Origin: Sceloporus undulatus | Taxonomy: Eukaryota > Chordata > Lepidosauria > Squamata > Phrynosomatidae | NCBI RefSeq assembly: GCF_019175285.1 | Contig: NC_056527.1 | Location: 114,206,336 to 114,270,335 of the forward strand | Direction of reading: 5' to 3' | Length of the DNA stretch: 64,000 nucleotides | In this document: positions 45,190 through 55,545 of the stretch, piece after piece | Layout of the letters: each line of letters opens with the position of its first letter | Position numbering within the stretch: position 1 is the first letter of the stretch | Made by a program: the position numbers and the translations under genes | Notes under the pieces: model-generated | The model's input: the letters and a program-made list of their open reading frames with translations, nothing else | Database searches by the model: none | What the model was told of the DNA's origin: nothing

Positions 45190-45510
45190 CCTCCAGGTGT
45201 TTTGGACTTCAGCTCTCAGAATTCCTAGACAGCATATCTGTTAGTCCAGTGGTTCCCAACCTTCCTAATGCCGCAACCCTTTAATACAGTTCCTCATGTT
45301 GTGGTGACCCAAACCCATGAAATTATTTTCGTTGCTACTTCATAAATGTAATTAAATAGGTGTTTTCCAATGGCCTTAGGTGACCCCCATGAAAGGGTCA
45401 TTTAACCCCCAAGGGGGTCCCGACCCACAGGTTGGGAACCACTGAGTTAGTCAATTCTAGGAGCTGAAGTCTCAAATATCTAGAGGAGCAAATTTTGAGA
45501 GCTATCATCA
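45190..45510. mobile_element. hAT-type MITE interrupted by SPIN
   Basis: GGTCCTCCAGGTGTTTTGGA ... at the left and GGAGCTGAAGTCTCAAATAT at the right match the two halves of the MITE at 47,304 (TTCAGCTCCCAGGATTCCTG, GGGAGCTGAAGTCCAAAACA). The SPIN element at 45,247 lies between them. Confidence 0.55.
45247..45444. mobile_element. SPIN-family hAT non-autonomous element
   Basis: Left end CAGTGGTTCCCAACCTTCCT, then AATGCCGCAACCCTTTAATA, CAGTTCCTCATGTTGTGGTG and ATTATTTTCGTTGCTACTTC; right end GACCCACAGGTTGGGAACCACTG. These are the hallmark words of SPACE INVADERS (SPIN) elements. The 8-bp flanks TGTTAGTC and AGTTAGTC differ at one base. 198 bp, no transposase. Confidence 0.88.
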
Positions 45511-46705
45511 TAGGCAACAGGTTGGTCACTGTATGAAAAGAATGCAAGTGTAGGATGGTCTTCAGTCTGATCCATCATGGTTTCTCTTAGGTTCTTTAGT
45601 TGAGTCATTTACGGGTGGGTAAATAATTATTGGCCCAAAACCTGCACCCAACATGTAACCACTACATGAGTATGATATGACATTGAAACACATCTTAAAA
45701 TCCTGCCAGCTGACCCAAGGGACAGTGTTATGTGATTCTGGAGAGTAGGGTGCTGAAAGATGACAAGTCCAGCCATTACTCAGTGTCATCACTAGATTTG
45801 TTGTCATCCCAGTGTGGTAACCCATGCTGTTACTGGCAGGCTGCCTGGCACACAACCCAGCCATGCACACCCTCTGCCAGCCAAGCTGCCTCTGCTATAA
45901 TGGGGATGAGCTGCTTCTTCTACCCAGTAGCCTTTTCTCACTGGTCACCAGACCCACCAGACACAGAAAGAATTGCCAGGAGGGAGATGACCTGGGAATG
46001 TCGGAATGGACACCCCACCAAGTGTTCATCCCCTCTGATGTGTTGCCATGTGCAGTCCATAATCCTTGCACCACCACCCCTACTTACATTCCTGTCACCA
46101 CCATTATCATTTTCATAAATTTCATAAATTATATTATTGTAAGGAGTAAACATAATGCTTTCAGCAGCCAAGGAGATAGTTGAACCTATGATAATTGTGT
46201 GCCTTCAAGTTAGTTCAGACTTATGCTTACCCTAAAGCTCCATAAGTTACCATAAGGCTCCATATCATGGGGGTTTCTTGGCAGAATTGGTTCAGAGCAT
46301 GTTTGAATCTATATCTTCAGCATAATGGGGTTGTAGAATAAAGTGTGTGCTTTCATCTTCTTGGGGGGTGGTGGTGGAATAGATAGTATATCTGTCTGCT
46401 CTTCCATATGAGTAAATTCCCCACAACTAACACATGAGTGGAGCAGTTTTTGACTTACCACTGAGTATTCAGCAATGTGGTACATTTAAAAAAATATATC
46501 ACTGAAGTGCAGTCTAATTCAGTCCATTGGATCCACCTCACCTTCCTCAAAAGTCATTCTTCTGGATATTTAGAATGGGCCCAAGATAAGCTTATGGGAA
46601 TGGGATAAGCTTAAAAAACAGGGAAGTCGTGGAAATAGAGTGCAATGTGATTTTAGATGTATGGAGAAGGAGGAGGACCAAGCATAGCCCACAGAGGAAA
46701 ATGAG
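45511..46705. other. Intergenic, mostly unrecognised
   Basis: 46,195-46,320 resembles a decayed minus-strand Sauria-type SINE body (GTGCCTTCAAGTTAGTTC, GGGGGTTTCTTGGCAGAATT). No gene. Confidence 0.35.
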
Positions 46706-46956
46706 ATGCCCCTTCTCATACCTTGGAAATGTTGATCACACACACAAGAAGCCAGCAGCTGCTCTCAGGAACTATCTTGCTGCATGTTTTTTTCAGTTAC
46801 TATTCTTTGCACATCTCAGTTTCTAGCTCCACCGACCCAAGTCTATAAATATCTCAAAGTGAGAAACTCTGAGGGTGTGAGCAAAAACCAGAGACTAGGT
46901 GGAGACCAGGTGGGCAGGGTGTGTGATCAACATTTCCAAGGTATGAGAAGGGGCAT
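46706..46956. repeat. Perfect 38-bp inverted repeat with 175-bp loop
   Basis: 46706-46743 (begins ATGCCCCTTCTCATACC) is the exact reverse complement of 46919-46956. No match continues outward and no target duplication was found. The interior is unrecognised. Confidence 0.85.
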
Positions 46957-47264
46957 TTGCATGACAAGGGCATCCATGCAGCGCAAAGCAAGTGGCGCAC
47001 AAAGCAGCAAAGCCTTCTGGGTACAGCACTCAAAAAGGTCCCACTGGCTTGGATGACAAAGCACCCCCTTCATAGATATACTGCATTCCTCCAAATTCCC
47101 TTTAGAGTGACATTTGCAAACTCTGAATATATGGGAGAAGCTTTTGCTCTGTCAAATATTCATTTGTGACTTTTTTTTTAATCTTCTGTCTCCAACATAA
47201 CAATAATTGTTCACCCTCCTACCGACCTGACCACACCTGTTCTTCACTGACTCCACAGAAACCT

Positions 47265-47525
47265 GGAAGCAATCCCAAGGACTACCTAGTCCATTGGTTT
47301 CCAAACATTGGTCTTACAGATATTTTGAAATTCAGCTCCCAGGATTCCTGACTGTTGGCCAAATTGGTTAGGGATTTTGGGAGCTGAAGTCCAAAACAAC
47401 TAGAGGACTAAAGTTTGGGAATCACTATCTAGTCCAACCTTCTGCCAGAGCAGAAATCCACCACTAAAGCTCTCCTACAAGGAACCATCTAACCTCTGTT
47501 TTAAAACATCAGCTGGTACAGTATT
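47265..47525 (-). repeat. CR1 3' end fragment with nested hAT-type MITE
   Basis: CR1 words CAATCCCAAGGACTACCTAG and TAGTCCAACCTTCTGCC flank a MITE at about 47,304-47,429 with ends CATTGGTTTCCAAAC and GTTTGGGAATCACT. The flanks ACCTAGTC and ATCTAGTC are an 8-bp duplication with one change. Confidence 0.65.
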
Positions 47526-47611
47526 CTACACTGACTACTGAGTAAAGCACATGAACCAATAATTAAGTAACCACTTCTGGTTCAACACCCCCCCCCCCAA
47601 AGATCACCATT

Positions 47612-47845
47612 TTGTTGTTGTTGTGTGTCTTCAAGATTTCTGACTTATGGCAATTCTAAGGTGAACCTTTCAAAGGGTTTTCTTGACAAGATTTGTTCAG
47701 AGGAGGTTTGCCATTGCCATCCTCTGAGGCTGAGAGAGTGTGGCTTGCCCAGGGTCACCCAGTGTGTTTCATGGTTCAGTAGGGATTCAAACTCTGGTCT
47801 CCAGAGTCATAGTCCAACACTCAGACCACTACACCAGACTCTGTT
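47612..47845 (-). repeat. Sauria-type tRNA-derived SINE
   Basis: Full-length minus-strand copy: (TTG)n at 47,612, GGGTTTTCTTGACAAGATTT, GCCCAGGGTCACCCAGTGTG and a tRNA-like head to about 47,845. Confidence 0.85.
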
Positions 47846-48164
47846 CCCATAAACCCTGGCCACTATGTTGGCTATGGCTAGGGTTACTGAGATCTGATGT
47901 CCCAAATAACCAGAGCATGAGAAACACCTCTGTTTCAGCTTATTCTGTTCTGTAGAGTTTAATAGAATGCATGAAGTGACATGCCATTTGGGGGCTGTGC
48001 ATTGTTTTCTTCCTCACATTGCATTATTGCTTGTTGTGGTACCAGCAAGATAATACCCACACAGCACAGTCACATGGCATTACACTACATCCACAAGCAG
48101 ACAACTCAAGAAAGGGAGAGAGATAGGCCTGAAGTAGCAGCAGTTCCATCTCTTTCTTGACCCT

Positions 48165-48505
48165 GGCTGTGGCCACACTGCAGAAATAAAGCGGTTTGAC
48201 ATTGCTTGAACTACCATGGCTCAATGCTATGGAATCTTGGGATTTGTAGTTTAGTGGGGCACCAAAGCTGTCTGATGAGGAAGGCTAAATCTCTCACCAA
48301 ACTACAAATCCCAGAATTCCATAGCATTGAGTGATGGCAGTTAAACCAGTGTCAAGCTGCATTACTTCTGCATTATGACAGCAGCCCCTGTAGTTTTGTG
48401 AGGCACCAGCACTCTTTGACTGAGAAGGCGAAAGACCTTGTAAAACCCCAAAACCCCAAATCCCAAGATTCCATAAGATGAAGCTAAAGCACTTAAAGGG
48501 GTGTC
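48165..48505. mobile_element. Palindromic MITE, full copy plus half copy
   Basis: 48,165-48,390: GGCCACACTGCAGAAATAAA left, GCATTACTTCTGCATTATGA right, CTACAAATCCCAGAATTCC middle. 48,391-48,505 is a second half copy (GGCACCAGCACTCTTTGACT). Confidence 0.7.
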
Positions 48506-49207
48506 AAACTGCAGTTGCAGTATTTCATGGTTTGCCAGCAAAATCATTCAGAATAAATGATTCTCTATCTCAATTGTTGAGAGGTTTTAGGTACCAACTG
48601 AAATCCTGTGGCCACAGTGTACAGCTAAATACAAACACTGCATAGTAGTTCTCCTTTGCACAAACGAGTACCAAATGGCCGCACCAACACAAAATCTTCT
48701 TCCGCAGTAGATATTTGCTAGCTCCTGCAGCATGGTGTAAGGAGTAGTGGCTACACAACAGTGAAGTGAAGCCTATAAAAAGTTGAGACATAGGAGTTTA
48801 TCATACGGAGGCCCTTCCGTGTGGTAAACGTCATGCAAACGACAACAACCAAACGTCATGCAAAAGCGCATGGGTGTTGATTCCTCATGGCGCTACAAAA
48901 GTGAATCGCGGCTTCCCGCTCCAGCTTATGTGAGGGGGGAGCGTCCCTGGAGGCGCTTTTTTTAATTATGGGATAAATTGGTTAATAAAAAAGTGCTCCA
49001 GGAAGGCTCCCCCAGTTAAGAGTGCCTGACGGGAACGGGCGGAGCCGCAAATTCCAACGCCGTAACGCCATGGGGCTTGCGTGACATTTGGGCGGGGGCC
49101 CTTGCATGACGTTCCACACTTAAGGGCCTCCATTGTAAGAGAACTACGTCCATATGTCCTCTTACTGTTGAATAGGCTTCACTTCATTGGCATGTAGATG
49201 TTTATAC
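48506..49207. other. Unrecognised intergenic
   Basis: 48,780-49,140 is GC-rich with CATGCAAACG and CATGACG words and looks like a degraded hairpin repeat. No gene. Confidence 0.3.
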
Positions 49208-49390
49208 AGTGTGCCCTTGCCTTACATGAGGGATCGGTTCCACTAAGGCAAATAGTGCATATGTTTGAGCCCCATTGAAAAGAATAGGGCGTTTGGCATG
49301 TCATTCGGGTGCGGCACCATTGTTTACTTCTGTTGTACAGCTTTCCCAGTGTAAGCTAAAAGCCAGCATAAGAGGTTGCCCAGTAATGAT
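49208..49390. mobile_element. Tigger-type MITE, second family, diverged
   Basis: Starts TACAGTGTGCCCTTGCCTTA and resembles the element at 12,540. The right end is unclear. Confidence 0.45.
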
Positions 49391-49516
49391 GCACACACTG
49401 ATTTAGACATTCATACTTCTGAAGGAAATTCAAAATTATTTTAAGACAAGAAATACTGAATATTAACGAGCAGATCCGTTATTACATATGCTTTTTTTAA
49501 TCACCTATTAAGATCA

Positions 49517-49760
49517 CAGTGGTGCCTCGGGTTACGAAATTAATTCGTTCCGCGGCCGCTTTCGTAACCCGAAAAAGCTTCGTAAGCCGAATTCCCATAG
49601 GCTCTAATGGGGAAAAGCCGCGGCGTTGCCGCTCGAAAACACGCAAAGTTTTTTCGTAACCCGAAAAAACTTCGTAAACCCGAAACAATAATTCCCTATG
49701 GGATTTTTTCGTATCCCGAAAATTCGTAACCTGGGTATTTCGTATCCCGAGGTACCACTG
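49517..49760. mobile_element. Tigger/pogo-like MITE
   Basis: Same family as 6,469 in the opposite orientation: left end CAGTGGTGCCTCGGGTTACG, right end GGTACCACTG followed by TA. The left flank reads CA in place of TA. Confidence 0.8.
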
Positions 49761-49762
49761 TA

Positions 49763-50402
49763 ACAGGATTAATAAGTGCTGTTACTTGAAACAAAAAATG
49801 AATTGCATTAGGATAATACTAACTTTAAGTTTTGTAGGCAAATATGAGCTAAAATGCTCTTTCAGAAGGCAACCCATATAGAGCATTTATGTTTCTGTTA
49901 TGCTTATTCCATCCTCAGGTCAGAGCTAACTTCCTCAACAATTTTAGCTGATGTAGAAATATTCGGTGATCACATATGAATCAGAATATTACTGTCCTAA
50001 ATAGATACGTACCCTTAAATTTTTGGATTCAATGAGTCAATTTAAGTAGACAATCCACTTGATTTATGAGGTTCTTGCATGTTACTAAAAGGTTATATGG
50101 CCCCAGCAGCACACAGACACGGTTCATCATATTTGACCACAAAAAATATCTGAATCTCTGACCACACAGGAAAAAGACCAGGGGATTCATTGTCTTTGTG
50201 GCTTGTATGTGACATTGTTCCTGAATGTCAAGCCATGTGTAAGTTGATGACAAGAATATAGCATATGGTGGATACATCATCAACATAGGCTCTTGGTCAC
50301 CAATTGGTTATAGAATCAAATGAGGTGGCCCACCCAAAACAGTTCCTACCTATATTTATGCCTCATTAGTGGGAAAGAGTCTCCTACATTTCTGCAAACG
50401 AT
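49763..50402. other. Unrecognised intergenic
   Basis: AT-rich sequence without recognised exon or repeat. Confidence 0.3.
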
Positions 50403-50642
50403 GGGCCCATACCACTCGGCCAAAATAAAGCTTGCTTCAGGTTTAATGAGGGAAGGTATGCTGTTACCATGACACACGCATCGTAAGAGGCCAGAAGCTG
50501 CGCCAATTGCTATGCGGCAGTCCTTAGGACTGGAGTGTGGCTTTGGCATAGCTTCCGACCTCCTAGGATAATGCATCATGTTAAACAGCAGACCTCCAAA
50601 GTTACCCCGAAGCAGGCTTTATTTGCCTGTCGTAGGGGGCCC
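50403..50642. mobile_element. Harbinger-like palindromic MITE
   Basis: Hairpin element with GGGCCC at both ends and CAGTCCTTAGGACTGG at the centre, related to 4,732-4,934 (GGCCAAAATAAAGC, AGCTTCCGACCTCCTAGGA). No clear TAA flank. Confidence 0.6.
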
Positions 50643-51262
50643 ATGGCATTTTTTTCTCTAGTGCACCATGAAAAATAGTCCTGTATGCAGGATCCATGTA
50701 ATAGACACACTAGTACAAGCTCCCCTTTTTCTAACCACAAGTTCTGTATTCTGCAACCAAAGATCATCCCGGACTTCCTCCAAGTGTTGGTGTATCTTCC
50801 AGGATGGTGGCAGAGATTTGTTTGATAGAGCAGAGGTTTGGACCTACTGGACAGGGTAAAACAATTTTTCAGGCTGACATTCACATATACACACCCAGGA
50901 GATCATATACAGTATGTGCTTTCCAGAACAATTTGGAGTGATGTTTTGCGTCAGTTTTTGCTAAAGACAGATGGCTACAAGGGTAGGGATTATGAAAGGA
51001 TGGGAGACCAAAGCAATTCATTGGCGGAAGTTTGGGGGTTTTGTATGTGGTTTTCCTTAGTTTGAAAAAAAAATCCAGCTTGCCCCTGCAATTGGGCACA
51101 TCCCTCTGGCACAGCCCCGGGTCTTGAGAGGTAGGTCTGCCAAACAGCTTCATCTGCCTCGCTGTCTGTGTCATAATTCCAGACGGGGGGCCTGGAAACA
51201 TAGTAATGACTGAAACCTGAACCAGTTCGTATCAGAGAGATACAATCTGGAAAATCTCATAA
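50643..51262. other. Unrecognised, upstream of DH region
   Basis: No VH, exon or repeat recognised on either strand. Confidence 0.3.
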
Positions 51263-51290
51263 GGTTTTTGTATAGGATTGCATCACTTTG

Positions 51291-51305
51291 ACAACGCGGG
51301 AACAG
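51291..51305 (+). CDS. Candidate DH segment, 3' signal degraded
   Basis: The 15-bp core ACAACGCGGGAACAG follows a strong upstream 12-RSS: nonamer GGTTTTTGT (51263-51271, consensus), 12-bp spacer, heptamer CACTTTG (51284-51290, one change). The downstream heptamer CACCATG (51306-51312) has two changes and no convincing nonamer lies 12 bp further on. It could still join to a VH in principle, but joining to JH would be weak. It may be a decaying D. It has the same length as the good D at 55,002. Confidence 0.5.
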
Positions 51306-51312
51306 CACCATG

Positions 51313-52206
51313 GCCTTTCAATTTAAAATCTTTGCTCACAAAAGAATGCCAATGGAAAGAAACCATACAGGCACATCATTACCTCAAGGCTAGAAATCCT
51401 TAAGAACACGTGAAGCAACTGTCCGGTTGGGATTCAAATGGTCCATAAAAAGATTTTTTAAATTGCTTCCTCCCCTGAATGCAAAGCTCCTGGCTGTACC
51501 CTCATATATCACACAAAAACACGCAACCGCCCTGTCAAACACGGCCCCCTGGCATCACACAATAAATGGGCATCTTCAAGGACACTATATCACACAGAAA
51601 GATTTTTAGGCAGAACAATAGAGTTCAAGTTGAAAGGGGGCCAAAGTGAAGATAAGCTGAAGCGCAGTGAGGCATATATATAATATATATAGATATATAT
51701 ATAGATATATATATAGAATCAGCATTGAAAGGATCACCTCATTATCAAAAGAGCAACACACGGAAAAGGAAATGGGGTTCCCAAAGCCCTCTTAAAAAAG
51801 CATTTGCCATTTTCTAAACATCATGAGATAGTATAGAAAAACTACATATAGAAATCAATGTATAATAATATGCTCCTTAAATGAATAGTGAGTTAATATT
51901 TACCATGAAGCAGCATCTTTTAGGGCATTAGGACCTTGATGGTGGAACTTTACAATGTCCCTCATCTGCTACAACTATGAAAACAAGAGAAAAATAAGTA
52001 TAACCATTTTCAATACCCAACATGTTCAGCTGAAGATTATCCCACTGATGTCATAGAACCTGCGGCATCACAATCTTACCTTGCGTGCAACCTTGCGTTC
52101 CGACCTAAATAAGCCCACTCGCTTCACTTAACCATTCCCTTCTTAGGGTCGTAATGGGCATTGACAGGCTGTGGGTCCAGAGCAGAGTTGTTGTTGCTCA
52201 CTCTGT
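51313..52206. other. Unrecognised; (TA)n microsatellite
   Basis: A TA/TAGA-type run lies at about 51,676-51,716. Nothing else recognised. Confidence 0.35.
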
Positions 52207-52234
52207 TTTTTTTGTCAGGTCTGTGTCCATTTGG

Positions 52235-52245
52235 GTATCCGGGCC
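52235..52245 (+). CDS. Weak DH candidate
   Basis: An 11-bp core GTATCCGGGCC between two 12-spacer signals. Downstream: heptamer GACAGTG (52246-52252), 12-bp spacer, nonamer ACAAATACC (52265-52273, one change). Upstream: nonamer TTTTTTTGT (52207-52215), 12-bp spacer, heptamer CATTTGG (three changes, poor at the coding flank). Both spacers are exactly 12, but the heptamer ends next to the core are the least conserved. Could be chance or a relic D. Confidence 0.35.
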
Positions 52246-52273
52246 GACAGTGATTTGTAGCCAAACAAATACC

Positions 52274-54279
52274 CAAGAGAAAGCTCGACCATTGTCCATC
52301 GAGAAATGATCATGGAAAAGCATCTTGAAGAAGACATAAACTGAAATGTTGGACAGTGCAATAATGAAGTTAAACATCATCCGTTGGGAACCAATAAGTG
52401 TAATGGATAGATTGCAATAGCGCCCCAATCCTCTTCGCCGAGGAAGGCGCACACTCCACAAGGTATCCTTTTTTCCTCAAATAAAGTCCCACAACATCGG
52501 TTAAGCCTAAGACCTCTCAGAACTAGTCAACGAATACATTTATGCAAATTTAAGGCAATGGCATACGGCAGTCCCCAAATTTGTTCGAGATTGTTGCATC
52601 CAGAGGTAGGAGTCATGTTTTAGTCAGACAATGCAAGTGGGAATCCTATGTATGACGATTTCTTCTAGTGTAGCCAATTAGGGTCAAAAATTTACCAACA
52701 TCTGGTTTCAACCCATTATTTGAAGAAGATTCATTCACATCGTCAGGCTTGCTACTAAATACAGACATGTTGAGGACTTGGGTGATCATGAGGTTAATGG
52801 GTCAGGACACAGCTGACAGTGTTACAGGGAAAGTAGATTTCGTATCCACACTCATATCAACTGGGTATTGACAATAAAAGATGGAGATCACAGAGAGAAA
52901 GAGACAGAGAGGGATGCTGCCCAAGTCTAGATGACAAATAAAACATTTAGCAACTAAAAGCCTAGAGCTCTGTTAAATAATTTAAATCTGACTGTTAAAA
53001 AAACCAGCTCGTTGTTCATTCTCACGTTAAAATGTATTTCAGACTACGCATCTAAGATGGAGGAAGCTACATATGAAAAGTTAGTGGGGCTCAAACAGGC
53101 AATAGAAGGTAGTAAAAAGTACATTTCCCTGATTGCTGTCCATCCAAATGTAAGCGGACTGGATGGTCCCTCTCCTTTTCCACAAAGGCAAAAAAGCTTT
53201 TAGATCCAATAGAATCTTCTTTTCTTTTTTTCTTTTTTAGAACCATCAGAGTGCAGATCCACACTGGGTTAACCATTGTGGAAATGGTAGACTGGAAAAA
53301 TGATGTGCTTTTTGCTACATCCACAATATTACGCTTTCTGTTTCTTTCAGCAGAAGTCCACACATCTTTACCTCTGTCTAGGCAGTTATCTTTGCATCTC
53401 TGCCTTGTTGTTATTTGCCAGCAAGCCACCTCAACCTATGAGGATCATATGAATGAGAGACCCCAAGAGCCCAGTACATCAGCTGCCATGGCTGCAGGTC
53501 TTTCCCAACTTAAAGATAGCGTTCTTAGTTGAATCAATTTACCTATAAGGTGACCTTCTTCTTCTTTTTAAACAGACTTTCCACTTTACCAAGCATTATT
53601 GACTTCCCAGTGAGTCAAGTTGCATACCCTTCAATAAATAACTTCCTATGGTACTCAAAACATCAAATGGTTCCCTCTCTGAATTTGAATGTTTCATCTC
53701 AAATAGCTCACGTCTCCTTAGTTATTTTAAATTTAAGTGAGGCCTGGCGTCAACTAGAAGAAAACAAAACAGGAATAAAACCACACATCTTCCCCCTTCC
53801 CCTCTTCCCTCGGGGCATCCAAAACTCATCTTGGACAGGAAGCCAGTTCTATCGGTTGAAGCATATAGTTTAAGCAGGAAGCCAGCAAAAGTTCCTGAGG
53901 CTAAATCAACTGAGATGAAATGAAGAAAATAAGAATGAAAATAAGTGTTGGGGGAGGGGGTGACAAGAAATTAAAACCAAACTAAAAAACCAGTCGGTGC
54001 TATCTTCAATAATTACTAATGTTTGTGGGACACTGGGTTGAAAATTGAAGCAGGAACAATTCAGCCTGAATTTTTTTATAAAGTATTATTATTATTAATT
54101 AATTAAAAATAAAATAAATTAACCCAATCACATTTTCCAGATGGAAAAGTCAGGTTTTTTTTCTTTTTCTCTCCGCCCGTTTTCATAATCATAAATGCAT
54201 CATAATGTGAGAAGTAGGTCCAATCAGAGCAAAGACAGAAGGCGAGAAAGAGTCAACTATTTCTTTTTTCCAGCCTGAT
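52274..54279. other. Unrecognised, between DH candidates
   Basis: No exon, D segment or clear repeat seen. A T run lies at 53,218-53,240. Confidence 0.3.
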
Positions 54280-54515
54280 CTCAATTTTTTTTTCATAGTT
54301 CCCATTCACACTACAAAATTGTAGACACTTTGATAAGGCATCATCCAATGGAAAATGGTGGTTTTTGTAGTTTGATCTGGTATCTAAGAATTCTGGGACG
54401 GAGAGTTCTAGAGTCCCAGATAAACGATAGGTCCCCAGGGTTTCCATAGGATGCAACCATACAGTTAAAGACCATCAAAGAACGTAATTGGTGTAATGTG
54501 AAAGAGACTTAGCCC
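54280..54515. mobile_element. Decayed palindromic MITE
   Basis: CACACTACAAAATTGTAGAC, CCAATGGAAAATGG..., ATTCTGGGACGGAGAG and CATAGGATGCAACCATACAG fit the hairpin family loosely. Confidence 0.4.
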
Positions 54516-54608
54516 CTGGCAGCACCAAATGCACCATGCAATTCGCATCATTTATTAGCTCTCATCAACCCATCACAGAGTTATTTCAGAAACGCAACCC
54601 CAATGCTC

Positions 54609-54633
54609 NNNNNNNNNNNNNNNNNNNNNNNNN
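54609..54633. other. Assembly gap (25 N)
   Basis: Flanked by ATGCTC on both sides, so contig ends may overlap slightly. It separates the weak DH candidates from the convincing ones. Confidence 0.95.
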
Positions 54634-54973
54634 ATGCTCAACAGGAGGGATCCAGCCTAACAACCCACCTTTCCAAGTCCAGATAATTCTCAGCTTTTTA
54701 TGTATGCTGTCTTTGACACGTTTTCAATATTACTGTCAGTGTCATAAGGGCTGGAAATCTGCCTTTTCTAAAGAAGCTAAGAACTGGGATGAGCTGAATG
54801 CTGAATCCACTGCAAACATGCCATCTTACATAACATCATGGATGACAAAATAGCATTTTACAAACCAAAATAAAAATTCTGTGTGAAAGATAAAGATTTG
54901 GCTGTACTTTCAATGCATATCAATCCATGATCGAAACTATCATTTTGGGACAGAAGGATTACATGATGCAAAA

Positions 54974-55001
54974 GGTTTTAGCACTAGTAGATTTCATTGT
55001 G
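54974..55001 (+). promoter_or_regulatory. 5' 12-RSS of DH at 55,002
   Basis: Nonamer GGTTTTAGC (7 of 9), spacer 12, heptamer CATTGTG (6 of 7). Confidence 0.7.
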
Positions 55002-55016
55002 GGAAGATATAGCGGC
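55002..55016 (+). CDS. DH segment (GRYSG)
   Basis: A 15-bp diversity segment GGAAGATATAGCGGC with recombination signals on both sides, each with an exact 12-bp spacer. One frame reads G-R-Y-S-G, rich in the glycine, tyrosine and serine typical of D segments. The 3' signal (consensus heptamer, near-consensus nonamer) can pair with the 23-RSS of any JH in this window; the 5' signal would pair with a VH 23-RSS. It lies 4.1 kb before the first JH, same strand. Confidence 0.82.
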
Positions 55017-55044
55017 CACAGTGTTATAGCACAGTACAAAAACT
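55017..55044 (+). promoter_or_regulatory. 3' 12-RSS of DH at 55,002
   Basis: Heptamer CACAGTG (consensus), spacer 12, nonamer ACAAAAACT (8 of 9). Confidence 0.85.
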
Positions 55045-55289
55045 GCTTACTGAGATATCCACTGGCAAAGGAGGCCTTCTTTTTTTGAAACAGACAAGTC
55101 TTCCTTTTCAGAATAGTGTGCCAAATCCAGGCTTTTGGTTGCCATCCTCCCCAAGCTCACTGAAATGCATCATACAATATCAAAAGAGCATGCGGAGGCT
55201 GGCAAGGGAGAAGAGTATGTGTAACTACATCTTGTGCAACCTAGAGAAAGAAAATGGATGCATTTACCAGTGAATCAGATCAAAGATCC

Positions 55290-55545
55290 ATCTCGTGAAT
55301 GAATGAATGAATGAATGAATGAATGAATGAATGAATTATTTATTTATTGAATTTATATCCCACTTTTCTTCTAAATGGGATTCAATGCATATAACTCAGC
55401 ATTTCAATAGCAGTCCTATATATGAGGCATTACAGTAGACCAACCACAGCAGAAACTAACCACAACAATAGTCCAGCCACAGCAATAAACCAACCACAAC
55501 ATGGATCTCCAAGACAAAACTATTCCTGACCAGGAAAGGCTACAA
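55290..55545. repeat. (GAAT)n microsatellite and LINE-like fragment
   Basis: About ten GAAT units (55,296-55,335), then ATTTATATCCCACTTTTCTT, the complement of an L2-like tail, and a CAACCACA-type simple stretch to 55,500. Confidence 0.65.

Noticed and set aside
47740-47845. Possible tRNA gene on the minus strand
   Set aside because: It is the tRNA-like head of a Sauria-type SINE, followed by the SINE body and (TTG)n tail; the same unit occurs at 43,009.
48583-48650. 12-RSS-like pair: GGTTTTAGG-12-TCCTGTG then CACAGTG with ACAAACACT
   Set aside because: Only two bases lie between the two heptamers, the second spacer is 11, and the motif TGTGGCCACA is a simple palindrome. Not a usable D segment.
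52198-52461. 87-codon minus-strand open frame with hydrophobic stretches
   Set aside because: No recognisable domain, no start context or splice support.
54365-54390. Perfect nonamer GGTTTTTGT
   Set aside because: No heptamer at 12 or 23 bp; it lies in a decayed MITE.
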